From positions 219,459 to 283,458 of the forward strand of contig NW_001799510.1 of NCBI RefSeq assembly GCF_000165425.1: DNA of 64,000 nt, written 5' to 3'. The stretch comes from Paramecium tetraurelia. Taxonomy: Eukaryota; Ciliophora; Oligohymenophorea; Peniculida; Parameciidae. The first letter of the stretch is position 1. Each line of letters starts with the position of its first letter. Below are positions 48,869-60,796 of this stretch, one piece after another. A program made the translations under genes and the position numbers. The notes under the pieces were generated by a model. That model did no database searches. It had not been told where the DNA came from and worked only from the letters and a program-made list of their open reading frames with translations.

Positions 48869-48940
48869 CTCCGCGTCCGGGAATTGAACCCGGGCCTCAA
48901 ACGTGACAGGCTTGAATACTAACCACTATACTAACGCGGA
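48869..48940 (-). tRNA. tRNA-Asp (GTC), copy 4
   Basis: Identical 72-nt gene to the other three copies, again on the minus strand, followed on the transcript strand by a T-rich terminator stretch. Confidence 0.97.
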
Positions 48941-49039
48941 TTCTTAGCATCTTTCCATCAAATTGATAAATAAATCCCAGAACATATATTTTCATAAGAT
49001 CCAATAATTCGATTATTATTAATCATATAAATTATATCT

Positions 49040-52000
49040 ATGAATTTAAATATCAATATCAATAGTCCCTTAATTCAAGAATTCAAAAGCATATTACCTT
49101 AAAGAGATCCAATCTATGCTCATCTTGATTATGAATAAATTCAAATAATAACAAACGAAAAGTATTCGTTGATAATAGTTACAATTAATTCTCGCGAATC
49201 TTAAGATCAAAGAATAGAAATGGCTGAATAATTAGTCAATCATTAAAGGATGATTAATTAAAGGTTAAGAAACCTTGGTTTAAATGGGATATTGGTAGAT
49301 ATTATCAAGCACGAGATTATTAAATAAGATGATTAAGTGTATATAATCTGCAAAACAATGAGACTTTCAAAATAGAAAGGTCAAGTGAATTTAGGTCTAG
49401 CCAATTGCATTGAATTTTATACAGGGTTAGAGCTGAAGGGAGTTCGACCATAAATAGTTATGCACATTGAAGATTTGGGTCTGAATAAAATAATACCCTT
49501 CACTTTTATGGAGAGCATTTTAAATGAAGACAATTATGAATATCCAGCCTAATTGGAATAAAATGGTTAATTAGACTAGAATGCCAATGGTATTCACTCC
49601 TAAAATTAGTCTGCCATAATAATAATATACAATGATCAACTTGTTTAATTCAAAAAATTGAGTGAGATGAAAGATATTCATATATTAAAGTATTTGGAAT
49701 TGACTTCTGGTGTAAAAATAAGTGATGTGCTAAAGAAAAGCAGCACAAGTATTGTGAATGATAAAATTCATTACCTAAACTAAGAAGGGGAAACGTTTGG
49801 AATTGGTGATGTTGGAGAGAGAGGAAATGTTGAATTGAATATTAAGATTAAATAATAATGCTATGTATTCAGGGCAGAATGGAATCACATGAAAGAGTTG
49901 ATTGTAATTTATTTATGATTAATGAGAATTAAAGAATAGATGGATAGTCTTTTGAGTAACTTCCGAATAATTTGTTTACTCCTATAGACAATGCTATTTT
50001 GAGTCATTTCAACCATTATGAGTTTGATCAAAGAGGGTATTCATTAATAATAATTGTCTAAGTTCTTTAATATTTTTAAATTGCTCTCATAAAGGGGATG
50101 TGAAAAACAAAGTTATAATAATAAACAAATAGATTAAAAGATAAATTTGGTTCATTGCATTGAAAACTCTACTTACAATTCTATAAATCAATATATAGAA
50201 TGCTATTTATTAAGATTAGAAATTGTATTTAAGGACCTTATGCAAATTAAATCAAAAGATTCCAATTCTACAAGTAGAAATACAAGCAGATCTGAAGGAA
50301 GAAGACTTTAATCTAATTTTGGATTAGTGCAATTTGAATCCTCATTTGGAATCATTCATACTTGATGGTTCCGCGTTTAAGGATGCCATTCTTTCTGGTC
50401 TAATTTAAGGAAACAATCTTAAAAGCATTAAAGAATTAAGTTTTAAGGGATGCCAAAATATTACTGATGAAGGCATTTCCCTTTTATAAAATTTCGGAGT
50501 CTAAAAATTGGACTTATCTTTCACTCAAATATACTTATCAGTACCACAGCATTTATAGATTTTAAATATATCATACAGCAGATTCAAAGAGGAAACTCTG
50601 TTGCAACTACTTAGAGATAAATCATTAGTGAATCTAATATCGATAAACATTAGTGGATTAGCATCGGATAAGCTTATTTAAGTAATTTTTAGTTGTCATT
50701 ACAAAGAACTGAGAGTTTTAATTGCTAATGAATGTAAGTTATCTTTATCTGTATTTCATCACATTCATGATTCTAAACATGTGAAATAGTTGGATCTATT
50801 GAGTTTTCAAGGATCAATTACAGATGTTGAGGAGAGCATCTTTAAAAAAAATGGATATGCATTGTTGGGAGCAAGCAAAACCAAAATAAACAAGTTGGAT
50901 CTAGCCAATTGCTATATAAATGATAAATTGATTTAATCCATGGTTGAGGCAGGGAAATTACTGAAAAACCTCAGAGTGATATCCTTATCTGGATGTAGAT
51001 ATATATCTGATAAATCAATTTATTTATTGTGTGATGCTCATTATACATCAACAAGTCAATTAAAAAGCTTAGACATCTCTAATTTACCATAAATAACTGA
51101 ATCCTCCTTGGAGTACTTAACAAATAAACCTCTGAAGAATCTATCAGATTTGAATTTGGCATACTCTACTTAGATATAAGCTGAACATCTGAAAAAGGCT
51201 TTTGATACAGGAAAATTTAACCAATTAAAATACTTAGGAATTAGTGGAACAAGTGAAAGTGGAGGATAAGCAGATATATTCAAATTTAGTATACCAGAAT
51301 TGTGTACCTATTATATCAGAAATCACTTATCTGAAATTTAATTAGTAGAAATTTATACATCAACAAAAAATATTTAAAATATCTCAACAGCTGTGTTAAA
51401 TTTGTTGCAAACTTAAATTCTTACTAAAATAGTAACCACAGATTAAATCATTTTAGAACCAGAAACATATGATTTGTTTAAGAGTAGTTTGGGATGCGAA
51501 AGATTACTTCTCAATAACAAACCACTTTAATTAGACAATTAGGATAAATCTGGATAATTAGACTAACTAACAGCAAATCAATTTTATGAGAAATTACTCA
51601 AATAACATCAGAATGTAATTATTAATAATACAGAAATAAAATTTATAAGATTGATGTATAATTTTTAGACAATTAAAAAAATTTGTTTTAAAAAAACTGA
51701 AATACTTGATAAAGATATCTTTGGCATTTGTTAGAATCTGACTTTATAGGAAATAAATATCAAAAGTTGCAAAAAACTAACTTTTAAAAGTTTGATTTAC
51801 TTATAGAAGCTTTCAGACACTTTGATAAATATAGATTTTAGAGGAACTATATTTGAAAATTTATATGGAACTTTAAAATAACTGCAATATTTTCCTTAGC
51901 TTCTATACTTAAATGGAGGAAAATTAAATATTGAAATGTATTGTTATTAATATTAAAATTAGTATAAATATCAACTAAACAAATCATGTCATACAAGAAT

Positions 52001-52992
52001 TAAAACACTTGCCCTCATTGTGGATGCAATTAGAATAAATTAAATCTTTTAAATTAACAATACGAGCTCATTATATTTAAACTTTTAAATTTATCTTTAA
52101 GACTCTTTCTTTATTGCTAAATAAAAATTAAGATCTAATTACCTAAATGTCATTGCAACTATATCAATTTAAAGTCATTCAAGACAAATCACTTTAATTA
52201 TTTCATAACAGTCTATTAAATTTACGATTTCTGAAGCATTTTCATCTTGGATTTTAAAGGTTTTATATTGATTGTATTTTCGTAGCATGAAAAATATCTC
52301 ACTTTTAACATTAAAAAACATGATCATAAGTCTATCTAGTTTGGACTCATTGAAATCCCTTTCCATTAGTTTGGATGAGTAAGAAATCTGAATGATAATT
52401 TAGTTGCGAATTATAATTTGTAGATGAAGATCTGTTTTTGGCATCCACTATATTTGAAGGAATTAGAAATATGAAATTATAAAATTTCAGTTTCTCATCT
52501 AATGACACAGTCACATATGATCAATCAATCTTTTCCAGTCTATTTAAATACATGTCCGAGAATGACACCTTAAATTAAGTTTGCCTGAGTTTTCAAAGGT
52601 AAATAGATTTGTATAACATTCAGACATGCAATAAGCAGGGAAAATTTATCAGAATTATTCCAAACCTTGAAAGAATTGAATTTATAAAGTTTAAGCTTAA
52701 ATTTTGAATAAAGTGAAGTTAAATATACAAGATAAATTTGGGCTGAATTATTAGAGGTTTTAAGAATGAATTATAGTTTATTGCACCTAGAACTCAATTT
52801 TAATCATACATTTGAGTTGACAGATATGGACATTCTAAATATTATAGATGAACTATATTGCATGAAATTGACTACATCATGTGTATCATTGATAGGGTAT
52901 TTTGGAGTTTATATTTTAGTTGCTATCATAATGAGAAGAGTATCAAAGAATTCACAAATGAGGATGTTAAAAATTATTAATTTTTTATATGA
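49040..52992 (+). CDS. leucine-rich-repeat protein (one internal TGA)
   Basis: About 1276 residues. Introns at 49904-49926, 50037-50062, 52379-52403, 52600-52624 and 52897-52919 restore one frame; only a TGA at 52269-52271 remains unexplained. The first 280 residues are a non-repeat domain of unknown type (VVNHQRMINQRLRNLGLNGI-like and HIEDLGLNKIIPFTFMES). Then come many irregular LRRs: KSIKELSFKGCQNITDEGIS, LRVISLSGCRYISDKSI, LSDLNLAYSTQIQAEHL, NLTLQEINIKSCKKLTFKS. The style matches RI- or AMN1-like LRRs. The last quarter (DSLKSLSISLDDCELQFVDE..., LKELNLQSLSLNFEQSE) lies after the TGA, so either the protein ends early or the stop is an error or mutation. A ligand-binding scaffold role is inferred. 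Confidence 0.75.
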
Positions 52993-53133
52993 TCAACCAA
53001 TAAACATTAAGTCTTATTTATTTATATTAAGAAATTATAAATTTCAATATTGTATTTAAGAGTTGCAAATAATCTGAAAATTGAAAAGGGATGAAAAAAC
53101 AAAGAGACAGATATTGTCAGATTGGATTATTAA

Positions 53134-53845
53134 TCATTTAGCTTATTTTATATGTTCTTCATTCCAATATTTCTAAGTCTTTGGGTCAGAATGATTCGTA
53201 ACCAAAGTTGGCTATCCTGGTTTCCATTGTGCAGGACAAACTTCTCCATGTTCATCTGTAAATTTAAATGCTTACACTAATCTATTGTAAATTAGCTTAT
53301 GACATACCTTAAGACTTCGTCTACATTTCTACCCACAGGTAAATCATTAATGGAATAATGTCTGAGGATTCCTTTTCCGTCGATTATGAATGTCCCTCTG
53401 AAAGCAACACCAAAATCTGGATCTTCAGAATCATCTATAATGACTCCATATTTTTTAGAGATTTCCTTGTATAGGGATTGACAATTACCTAACTTAAATC
53501 TGAAATCAGAGGAAATTGCATCTCACCCAATCCTCCATTATTACGTGTTTATTTACAATATTTCATATGAGAAAATTAGGAGTCTACAGAGACACCCAAA
53601 ATATCACAACCATTTGCTTTGAATTCCTAGTATAACCATATCAATAAACCTCAACTCGATCAGAAAACTGGATTATTTCTGTTGGACATACAAATGTAAA
53701 ATCCAATGGATAGAAGAATAGAACAACATATCTATTTTTATAATCACTTAGAGATATCTAAATTTATGGATTTGTATACTCTCTTAAACTATTTATTAAA
53801 GTAGGCTGATGCTGTAAATTGGGGTGCTTACTTACGCACTTTCAT
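53134..53845 (-). CDS. PRDX: typical 2-Cys peroxiredoxin
   Basis: 205 residues with introns at 53758-53779, 53637-53659, 53466-53488 and 53282-53307. The peroxidatic cysteine sits in [14 protein letters not shown] and the resolving cysteine in [26 protein letters not shown] and [11 protein letters not shown] are the other family blocks. The enzyme reduces hydrogen peroxide and organic peroxides using thioredoxin. GGLG is present, but the C-terminal YF motif that makes eukaryotic enzymes sensitive to overoxidation is not obvious (the tail reads [12 protein letters not shown]). Cytosolic, as no targeting sequence is seen. Confidence 0.95.
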
Positions 53846-54475
53846 AAATTATATTATAAATAATAATTGATTCTTTTAGTTACTATTAACTTAATTGATT
53901 GAAAAAATAATGGTAATTGATATAAACTTCTCATTATATCTATTTATATTAAGATATGAATAAAAGAAATTACAACATCAATAAATTTTGATTTATCATA
54001 TTATATCTCTCAGTTAATCCTAGTATTTCTAATTATAGGGGGGTTATTCGGCTTCCACATACATTAAGGAGAATATCAAAATGTTTTCCAAAAATAAAAA
54101 ATAGTATTTAAATACTATTGAAGAACAATAAATCTAATCTCTTAAATTTTGATATGAAATCCGAACCAAAACTAACAGCCTTCCTTCTTAAAGTTATTTA
54201 GGATGAACAATTTCTTATTATTCAATATCTGAGTAGACTTCAATTCTATTAAGATATAATAAATATTGAAATAAAATTAACTTTTACCAGAAGGAAAATA
54301 AAAATTTAATAAAATATCTAATTAATCAAAAATAGTATTTATCTATCAACTACATTATATTATCTTTTAATATATCATACATGTTGATTATAATAGTCCT
54401 TATTATATAATATATCACCACTTGTTTTCAACTTAAATAATTAGGAATTAAAAAAGTTAATATTTTATATTAATA
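53846..54475. promoter_or_regulatory. divergent intergenic region
   Basis: 630 bp between the peroxiredoxin (minus) and the TBL2-like gene (plus). No convincing gene; only frames of under 30 codons starting with ATG. A G6 run at 54040-54045 is notable in otherwise AT-rich DNA. Confidence 0.35.
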
Positions 54476-55934
54476 ATGGAAGGAATTTTGTTTGAATACG
54501 CGAGTAAAATTATATGGCCAGAGTATAATTATATAAATGTGCTGCTTGAATTTTCAGTCTTATACATATTGTATTCCCTATACAAGGTGAGTATTAAGAA
54601 GTTTATAAAACATTAAGCCTATGCAAAAATTACTAGAGTTGAAAAAATTAGCAATGAAGAGAATGTTAAGAAACCCAAGTAAAGTACTTAAGAAAAATAG
54701 GAGAAATCATAGAAATAGGGAAAGAAAAAGAATTCTGAAAAAGAGTAGTAATAATAAAAAGATGCCTAAAAACAACAAAATAAACAGGAGAGCTAACAGT
54801 AAAAATAAGAGAATCATTCTAATATATCATATAAGGAATTGCTGAAATAGGAGAAGCATAATAAATCATTGTAAAATAAGGAAAAATAGAAATCAACTGG
54901 AAAAAGTAAATGATAATTATTATTTTAGTTACTCATCCACTATATTTATCTTCTGTAAAAGGATTCTCTGATTACATAACCGATTTTGCATACAATAATA
55001 GATATTTGATAGCAACAGGATTTGATAATAGTATCAAATTATTTGAGATGGAACAATTTTTCAAGAATCCAGATTAACCTAAATATTTATTCCATACTTT
55101 GAATGACACACATGCAACAGCAATCTGTATATCTAAAAAAGAGGAGATCGCTTATTTTTCAGCAAACAACCAATTATTCAATTTAGAATTCTACCCAAAA
55201 GCAGAAGATAAATAATATTTCAAGGTAATTCCTAAAACTAAAAATTGTCATAAAAGTGATATCAATAGTTTACATGTTGATGAAAATGATAAAATTCTCA
55301 TTTCTACAAGTTCAGATACTCACATCAAGGTATGGAATATGAAGGGAGAACTGTTGAAGGAAATTAATACATCATATGGTGAACATTATAGTTCTTGTTT
55401 TATGAAGGGTTTTTTGGTAGTGAGTTCTTGGAGTGTAGACACAAGCATCTATGAGATCAAGTTCAATAAGGATCACACATTTAGGACTCTGGAAAAAGAG
55501 GAAGTCTTAAGAGGTGAGAAGACTAGTGTATTGGATGCAAGTCTAAATGAGCATGGAACTCTAGCTACTTTGTGTAATAAGTCATAGTGCAGAGTGTATA
55601 GATTGAACACTGAGAGAAAGCTTAAGGAAGATGCTAAGTTATTGACTAAAGTTGAACTTCAAAATATCAGTGCAGCTGCAGTAAATGAAAACATTCTGGT
55701 AGTAGCTGCTGATGGAAACGTACATGTTTATGACAGAAATGTATGAATATCATATAATCTTAGTTCTAATAAATTGATTAAATCGATAATGCTGCCAATG
55801 GTGCTTATATTAAGAGAGTGAGAATTCATGAGTTGCATTCTAGTCTAAAGAACAAGAATTTCTATGTTTGCTTTGTGTGGGGACAAGAGGAGGAAAGAAT
55901 CAATGTCTATAATTTTACCAAGTATCATGAATGA
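54476..55934 (+). CDS. TBL2: TBL2-like WD40 protein, membrane anchored
   Basis: 470 residues, introns at 54906-54928 and 55741-55763. An N-terminal hydrophobic helix (INVLLEFSVLYILYSLYK) is followed by a lysine- and glutamine-rich linker of about 80 residues and a WD40 propeller: FSDYITDFAYNNRYLIATG, LISTSSDTHIKVWNMKGELL, ILVVAADGNVHVYDRN. The order of membrane anchor, basic linker and propeller, and the SSDTxIKVWNMKGELL blade, fit TBL2, an ER-membrane protein linked to PERK signalling and translation in animals. Whether that role holds in ciliates is unknown. Confidence 0.78.
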
Positions 55935-56040
55935 TCAATATATATTAATAAAAATATGAAAGCACAAACTTTTATTAGAGGAGTGAACAATAATGGATTC
56001 TAAAAAACCGAATTCATGAATTATTATTAATATACAAAAT

Positions 56041-57052
56041 ATGAAAGCATCTATTGTATGCATACTGATTCTGACTGTGGCTGCAGCTGATTTCGAATCA
56101 TTCTAACAAGCCTTAGAGTTTGATCCTTAGACATTGTCAGGGGACAATTGCGGAAATGATGATCAATTCACATAATAATATGAGGCGTATCTCTTATTCA
56201 TATGTTCAGGTTCTTGCCTTGGATTTAATTACTCGAAGAAGGTGAAATTGAAATGCAAGAAGATCACAGTGTACTTACTTAAGCCAGAGATAAAATTAAA
56301 TTAGTCAGAGAATATATTTAAGATTTGGATGAAGGTAATGTAATCAACTGAATTTAGAACTCGAAAAGGACTAAACCAATAATAATAATAATGCTGTTGT
56401 TGAATAACCAACACAATAACCTACTTAACAACCTACTGGGTAATCTGAACCATAACCAGTCTAACCAGCTTAACCAGCATAAGAAGTTTAAGAGGATGAT
56501 GAAGAAGAAGAAAATGATGATCCATTTGGTTGGGGAGCTGGTGAAATCCCATAACATTTATTGGTTGATAGCAAGAAAAAACATAATAAAAATCTTAAAG
56601 GACATGCTAAAGTCTTGTTGGAAGTTATGAATTAGAGCAAATCCCTCAAATATAAGAGCGTATTCATTATCATCTATCGTAGAAAATCAAGAGAATTATT
56701 GCTATGGCTACTTCATTGGATACTGATATGGGAACATAAGATTTATAAGAAAGAAAAAATCGTAAGTTAGAACTCTGCGATTTGATCTTGGATGAATTAA
56801 TCAACATGATTGAATTCTTAGAAAAAGTTATGAATGACTATGTATTCAATATTCAACTATTTTTAGTAATATCAATAAGAAGCTTATGATATTTTCAAAA
56901 AGAAATAAGAAGAAATAGTAGAAGTTGCAAATGGATGTGGTGCAAGAGTGATCTCACTTCAGGATACTTATTCAACAAGCTTTGTTTAGACTCAACCATT
57001 AAAGAGAAACAAGAAGTAAAATAAAGAACAAAAGAGAAAAAGAAAGCATTGA
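56041..57052 (+). CDS. secreted or lumenal coiled-coil protein
   Basis: 305 residues, introns at 56187-56209, 56335-56357, 56670-56692 and 56842-56866; all four are needed. The N-terminus MKASIVCILILTVAAADF is a clear signal peptide. It is followed by two cysteines, a coiled-coil segment (QEDHSVLTQARDKIKLVREY), a proline/glutamine/acidic linker with PTQQPTQQPTGQ and EDDEEEENDD, and a second helical part ending in a very basic tail (RNKKQNKEQKRKRKH). Entry into the secretory pathway is well supported; the final location (alveoli, trichocyst or surface) is not. No family recognised. Confidence 0.72.
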
Positions 57053-57074
57053 ATGATAAATAAATGATACATCT

Positions 57075-58336
57075 TCATTTGCCTTAAGTGATCCAATATT
57101 ACTCATATTTCTGGTACTTGTCTGTGTTCCTTCTCAAAATATCTTCCAACGGCCCTAACATTCTTTTAAAACTATGTCGATCTAAATATATTAATTTCAC
57201 TTCGGTCTATTAAATGGTATTTAAGTTACTTCAGCAATTACATTAGCTTATCTTGGTATGTCTTTAAGTAAAGCTAATTCTCCGAAATAATCGCCTTCCT
57301 TATATTAAAATACTTTGACTGAATCTTATCCTTGAACTAAAGTCTTGGTTGCAATCAAATTGCCCTCTTCAATCATATAAAAGATATCTCCTTATTCACC
57401 CTCCTTAATAACATATTCTCCCTTTTAAAAAGATGCACTCTTGATAGCATCAGCAACATGTGACCTTTCATATGGATCCATCATGGAGAGTAGCTCAATT
57501 TATTTCAAAACATTCACATATTTTTCTCTTTTTCTATGATTGAAATAGAAATTTGTATACCTCATGGCTGCATCCTTTACAATGTGATTGAAGGTCTGTC
57601 TATCCAAAGCAAATAAAACACTATTAGTTTTACTTTGAATAGATGCTGCCCTGGGAGCATTGTAAAGCAAAGCCAACTCTCCGAATGACTCTCCAGGATA
57701 ATACACTTTCAAGAATTTGTTCTCACCATCCTTAGTGAATCTCTTATAGCAATTTAATTCTCCTTGATCAACTACGTATAAATTATCTCCATTATCTCCT
57801 TGTTTGATCACCCAATCATCTACACTAGATAATGAGATAACCAATCTTCATACTTATAACTTCGTTCTTCCATTGCATCTATTACAATATCTTTTTCTCT
57901 GCTATCTAAAGATGCAAACATGAATGATTGTGACAATCTTTTGCTTATGATCTCTTTCTATTATTGGGATTTGACAATCACCCGAGGTTGAAAGGACTGA
58001 AATATTATTTATATTTATACACCTCTTTTCTGTTGTACTATCCATATGCTTCAGCAGAAATTGAAGCTCTTTATTTACGAGCTGCAGCAGGTCTTTTGGG
58101 TAATTCAATTATTTCTTCATCTGAAGAGGAAGACTTGCCACTCGGTTTCTGTTTTGATTTGACTATTTCCCTACCTTTTTTATCTAACCATGCAATTGAC
58201 CAATCAATCTCAATATTATCAATGATCTTACCACATTCTTTGGCTATTGAGCTAAAATGTCTTCCATAAGTCTCTATAATAAGAAAACCACATTCTCTTA
58301 AGCGTATTGCTTTGCCTTATCTGACTATTAATTCAT
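57075..58336 (-). CDS. cAMP-dependent protein kinase regulatory subunit
   Basis: 386 residues with introns at 58209-58231, 57997-58022, 57825-57853 and 57207-57229. The N-terminal docking/dimerisation helix pair reads FLLQRLMEDILAQQPKNVID and WSIAWLDKKGREI. The inhibitor segment is RKQRASISAEAYG, with Ser at the pseudo-phosphorylation site as in type II subunits. Two cyclic-nucleotide-binding domains follow, each with a phosphate-binding cassette: GESFGELALLYNAPRAAS and GDYFGELALLKDIPRQAN. In ciliates this subunit links cAMP to dynein phosphorylation and fast forward swimming. All key Glu and Arg residues of both cassettes are present. Confidence 0.95.
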
Positions 58337-58414
58337 TTATTGGATAATTATTTAATCACAATTTTTCCTTTACTTTCTTTTTATGGAATTGAATAAGAAA
58401 TTTTATTTATAATA

Positions 58415-59699
58415 ATGCAAAGCGAGGATTTTGATTGGTAGATAGTAGTTTAGAACTACAACAAAGTTTGATCAATAAATAAAGAATATCAAAATGAGAT
58501 TGCAATCAGCTCTTACTCAACTCATCATATAATCAGGATAAATAAAATAAAGTTGCTAATCCAGATCCAATCATACAGAAATCAAATCCTCCTTTAATAA
58601 TATCTCACAATAGCAGATCAATTGAGAAGAAGGACAAACCTGCCTTAAGGCAATGTGCATCTAAATCCCCTATTCGCACTCCTGATACTGCAGAATGTCC
58701 GTCTCCGATTTCCACCTTTTCAAATAATTCAACTCTCAGAATGCAATTAAAATAAGCAGAACTCCTCAGTCCCAAATATTAAAACATATCTGATAGATTT
58801 CAAATTGGAAAGTTCTTGGGCAAAGGAAAATTCAGTGATGTCTTTTAAGCATAGTATATCCTTAAACTAAGATAGAGAGAAGACTTCAAAAGTATTAATT
58901 GCTCTGAAAGTGATCCAGAAAACTGCTATTAGTAAGTATAAAATAGAAGATTAATTGGCTCATGAGATTAAAATACAAAGCTATTTGAGTCATCCTAACA
59001 TCTTAAAACATTATGGAGTGTTCTAAGAATAAACTAAAGTAATTGTGCTTAAATTACACTTAGATTGTATTAATACTTGAATATGCACCAGATGGAGAAC
59101 TATATAAATTATTAAAAAACAGCCAAATCGTAGATTTACTGAAAATAAAGCTGGAAATTACATTGCTTAAATTGTTGAAGGCATTTCATACATGCATAAA
59201 ATGAAAGTTATTCATAGAGATATAAAACCTGAAAAGATCTTAATTAGTCTAGTATCGAATTCTTATCCAATTTTTAGTAATTCTTAAAAATTGCAGATTT
59301 TGGTTTAGCAACTTATTCTCCTGAATCAAAACCAAGGCAATCCTTCTGCGGAACTATAGATTATATGTGTCCAGAAATAGCCTCAGGATAGGATTATGAT
59401 CATTCTGTTGATCTGTGGTCTATTGGAATATTGGCATATGAATTAACCATCGGAACTACTCCATTTTATTAATCATCCAAAGAAGATACTATGAGAAAAA
59501 TTATAGAAGGCAGAGTTGACTTTCCGAAATATGTTTCAAATGAATTATAGGATTTTACTAAAAGCTGTTTGAGAAAGATCCTTAATAAAGAATTAGATTA
59601 GAGTAAATGGCTATACACAAATGGATATAAATGAATCATTAAGCAGGTGGTTAATATGATAGAATGTTAGTTCAATCCTTAGTGACAATTTTGAAATGA
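58415..59699 (+). pseudogene. Aurora-type kinase gene with frameshifts
   Basis: Kinase sequence of Aurora/PLK4-like type: RFQIGKFLGKGKFSDVFQAQ, IALKVIQK, VIHRDIKPEK, KIADFGLATYSPES, GTIDYMCPEIASGQDYDHSV, WSIGILAYELTIG. GTIDYMCPE is typical of Aurora kinases. Introns at 58854-58875, 59039-59063 and 59252-59277. Two single-base deletions are needed to keep the domain in frame, at the A6 run 59114-59119 and at 59560-59563. Without them the frame ends early. The catalytic-loop Asn (HRDxKPEN) is Lys here (59234-59236), which should cripple Mg binding. The N-terminal exon structure is unresolved. This looks like a decaying duplicate. Confidence 0.75.
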
Positions 59700-60072
59700 T
59701 TAATAATTATTATCATATAATTCTTTTAAGTAACAATATTAATTAAAGTTTTAACATTAAACAATTAAATTAATTTATACAAATACATTGAAATATCTCA
59801 ATTTAGATTTTGTTGTTGCAATCTCACTCTAACTGATTTCTTTTTATTGATTAATCGATTTGAGATGCTACTTAAAATATAATATTTAGTTTTGATCTAT
59901 ATTTCTTTAGGTTTTAAATTATTAGAACATATTAACTAAATCAATAAGAGTAAATTTTTATATTAATAATTAATCATCAAGTTTTAGATTGGATTAATCA
60001 ATTATTTAAGTAAGGCATGACTATTGATTCTAATAAATCATATCAGTAATTGAAAGAAGGTTGATTTTTATA
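59700..60072. other. intergenic, no gene seen
   Basis: 373 bp of AT-rich DNA with no coding-like frame. Confidence 0.4.
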
Positions 60073-60372
60073 ATGTCGGTATTTGTATTATTTCCTATCA
60101 GTAATTAGAATAATTTTTTATTAAAATTATTCAAATTAATATTGGCTAAGTTTAAGACTGAATCTAAGTAGTACCATAATTAAACAGAATATAATTCATT
60201 GTAGATTCTCTGTTTATTTAGAACATCTTAGTGGATACATATATAATTAGGAATGATAATTCATTCTGATGAAGTATAGGCTTATTATTATAAACTTTAA
60301 TTCCTAAGCAATGAGGGCAATAAAATCATTGAATTCAAAGTGGTCTTTGTATTCTAAGAGATCTAATTATGA
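60073..60372 (+). CDS. small hypothetical protein
   Basis: 99 residues from ATG to TGA, MSVFVLFPISNQNNFLLKLF start, with a helical and then a strand-rich part (WIHIQLGMIIHSDEVQAYYY, FKVVFVFQEI). The alternation of hydrophobic and polar residues looks like a small globular protein. No family recognised, and no intron is needed. Confidence 0.48.
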
Positions 60373-60796
60373 ATTATCAATTGATATATTATTCTTTAAT
60401 GCATTATCTATTGATATATAATTCTTTAATTACTTATGAGAATCACTTCATTCATAATATCATGAGGATGAGAACTAATTTATAAAATACATAATTAGTT
60501 TGGAGTGCAACAGATACTGTATTTATGTTTGTCTTATGATAATTATTTGCTGAGCACTTAAAACATGGTTTTAGTGACATAAAGCAGTATCAATTTACAT
60601 AGTCTTAAGTTATTTGAAGATCATTGAGATTCATTAAGCCCATTGTCTCTCATTTTCTTTATTTCCTTGAATGAATCTTTATTATTATAATTTCAAAAAT
60701 TAATTTATATTGATATTGCATTTCACTTATAGGAAATGCACTTTAATTATATGATTAGGTTATGATTATGAGTTAATCATATATATGTAATAATTT
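60373..60796. other. intergenic, no gene seen
   Basis: 424 bp between the convergent ends of the small gene and the CCDC146-like gene. Contains a short direct repeat (tattgatatatnattctttaat at about 60385 and 60409). No gene found. Confidence 0.4.

Noticed and set aside
54621-56630. Basic and proline-like frames (KNRRNHRNRERKR; LLLNNQHNNLLNN)
   Set aside because: They are frame-shifted readings of the Q-rich linkers of the TBL2-like and secreted-protein genes.
57902-58269. Two standard-code frames on opposite strands overlapping the PKA-R gene
   Set aside because: Both are shadows; the PKA-R frame with introns at 58209-58231 and 57997-58022 explains the stretch with recognisable motifs.
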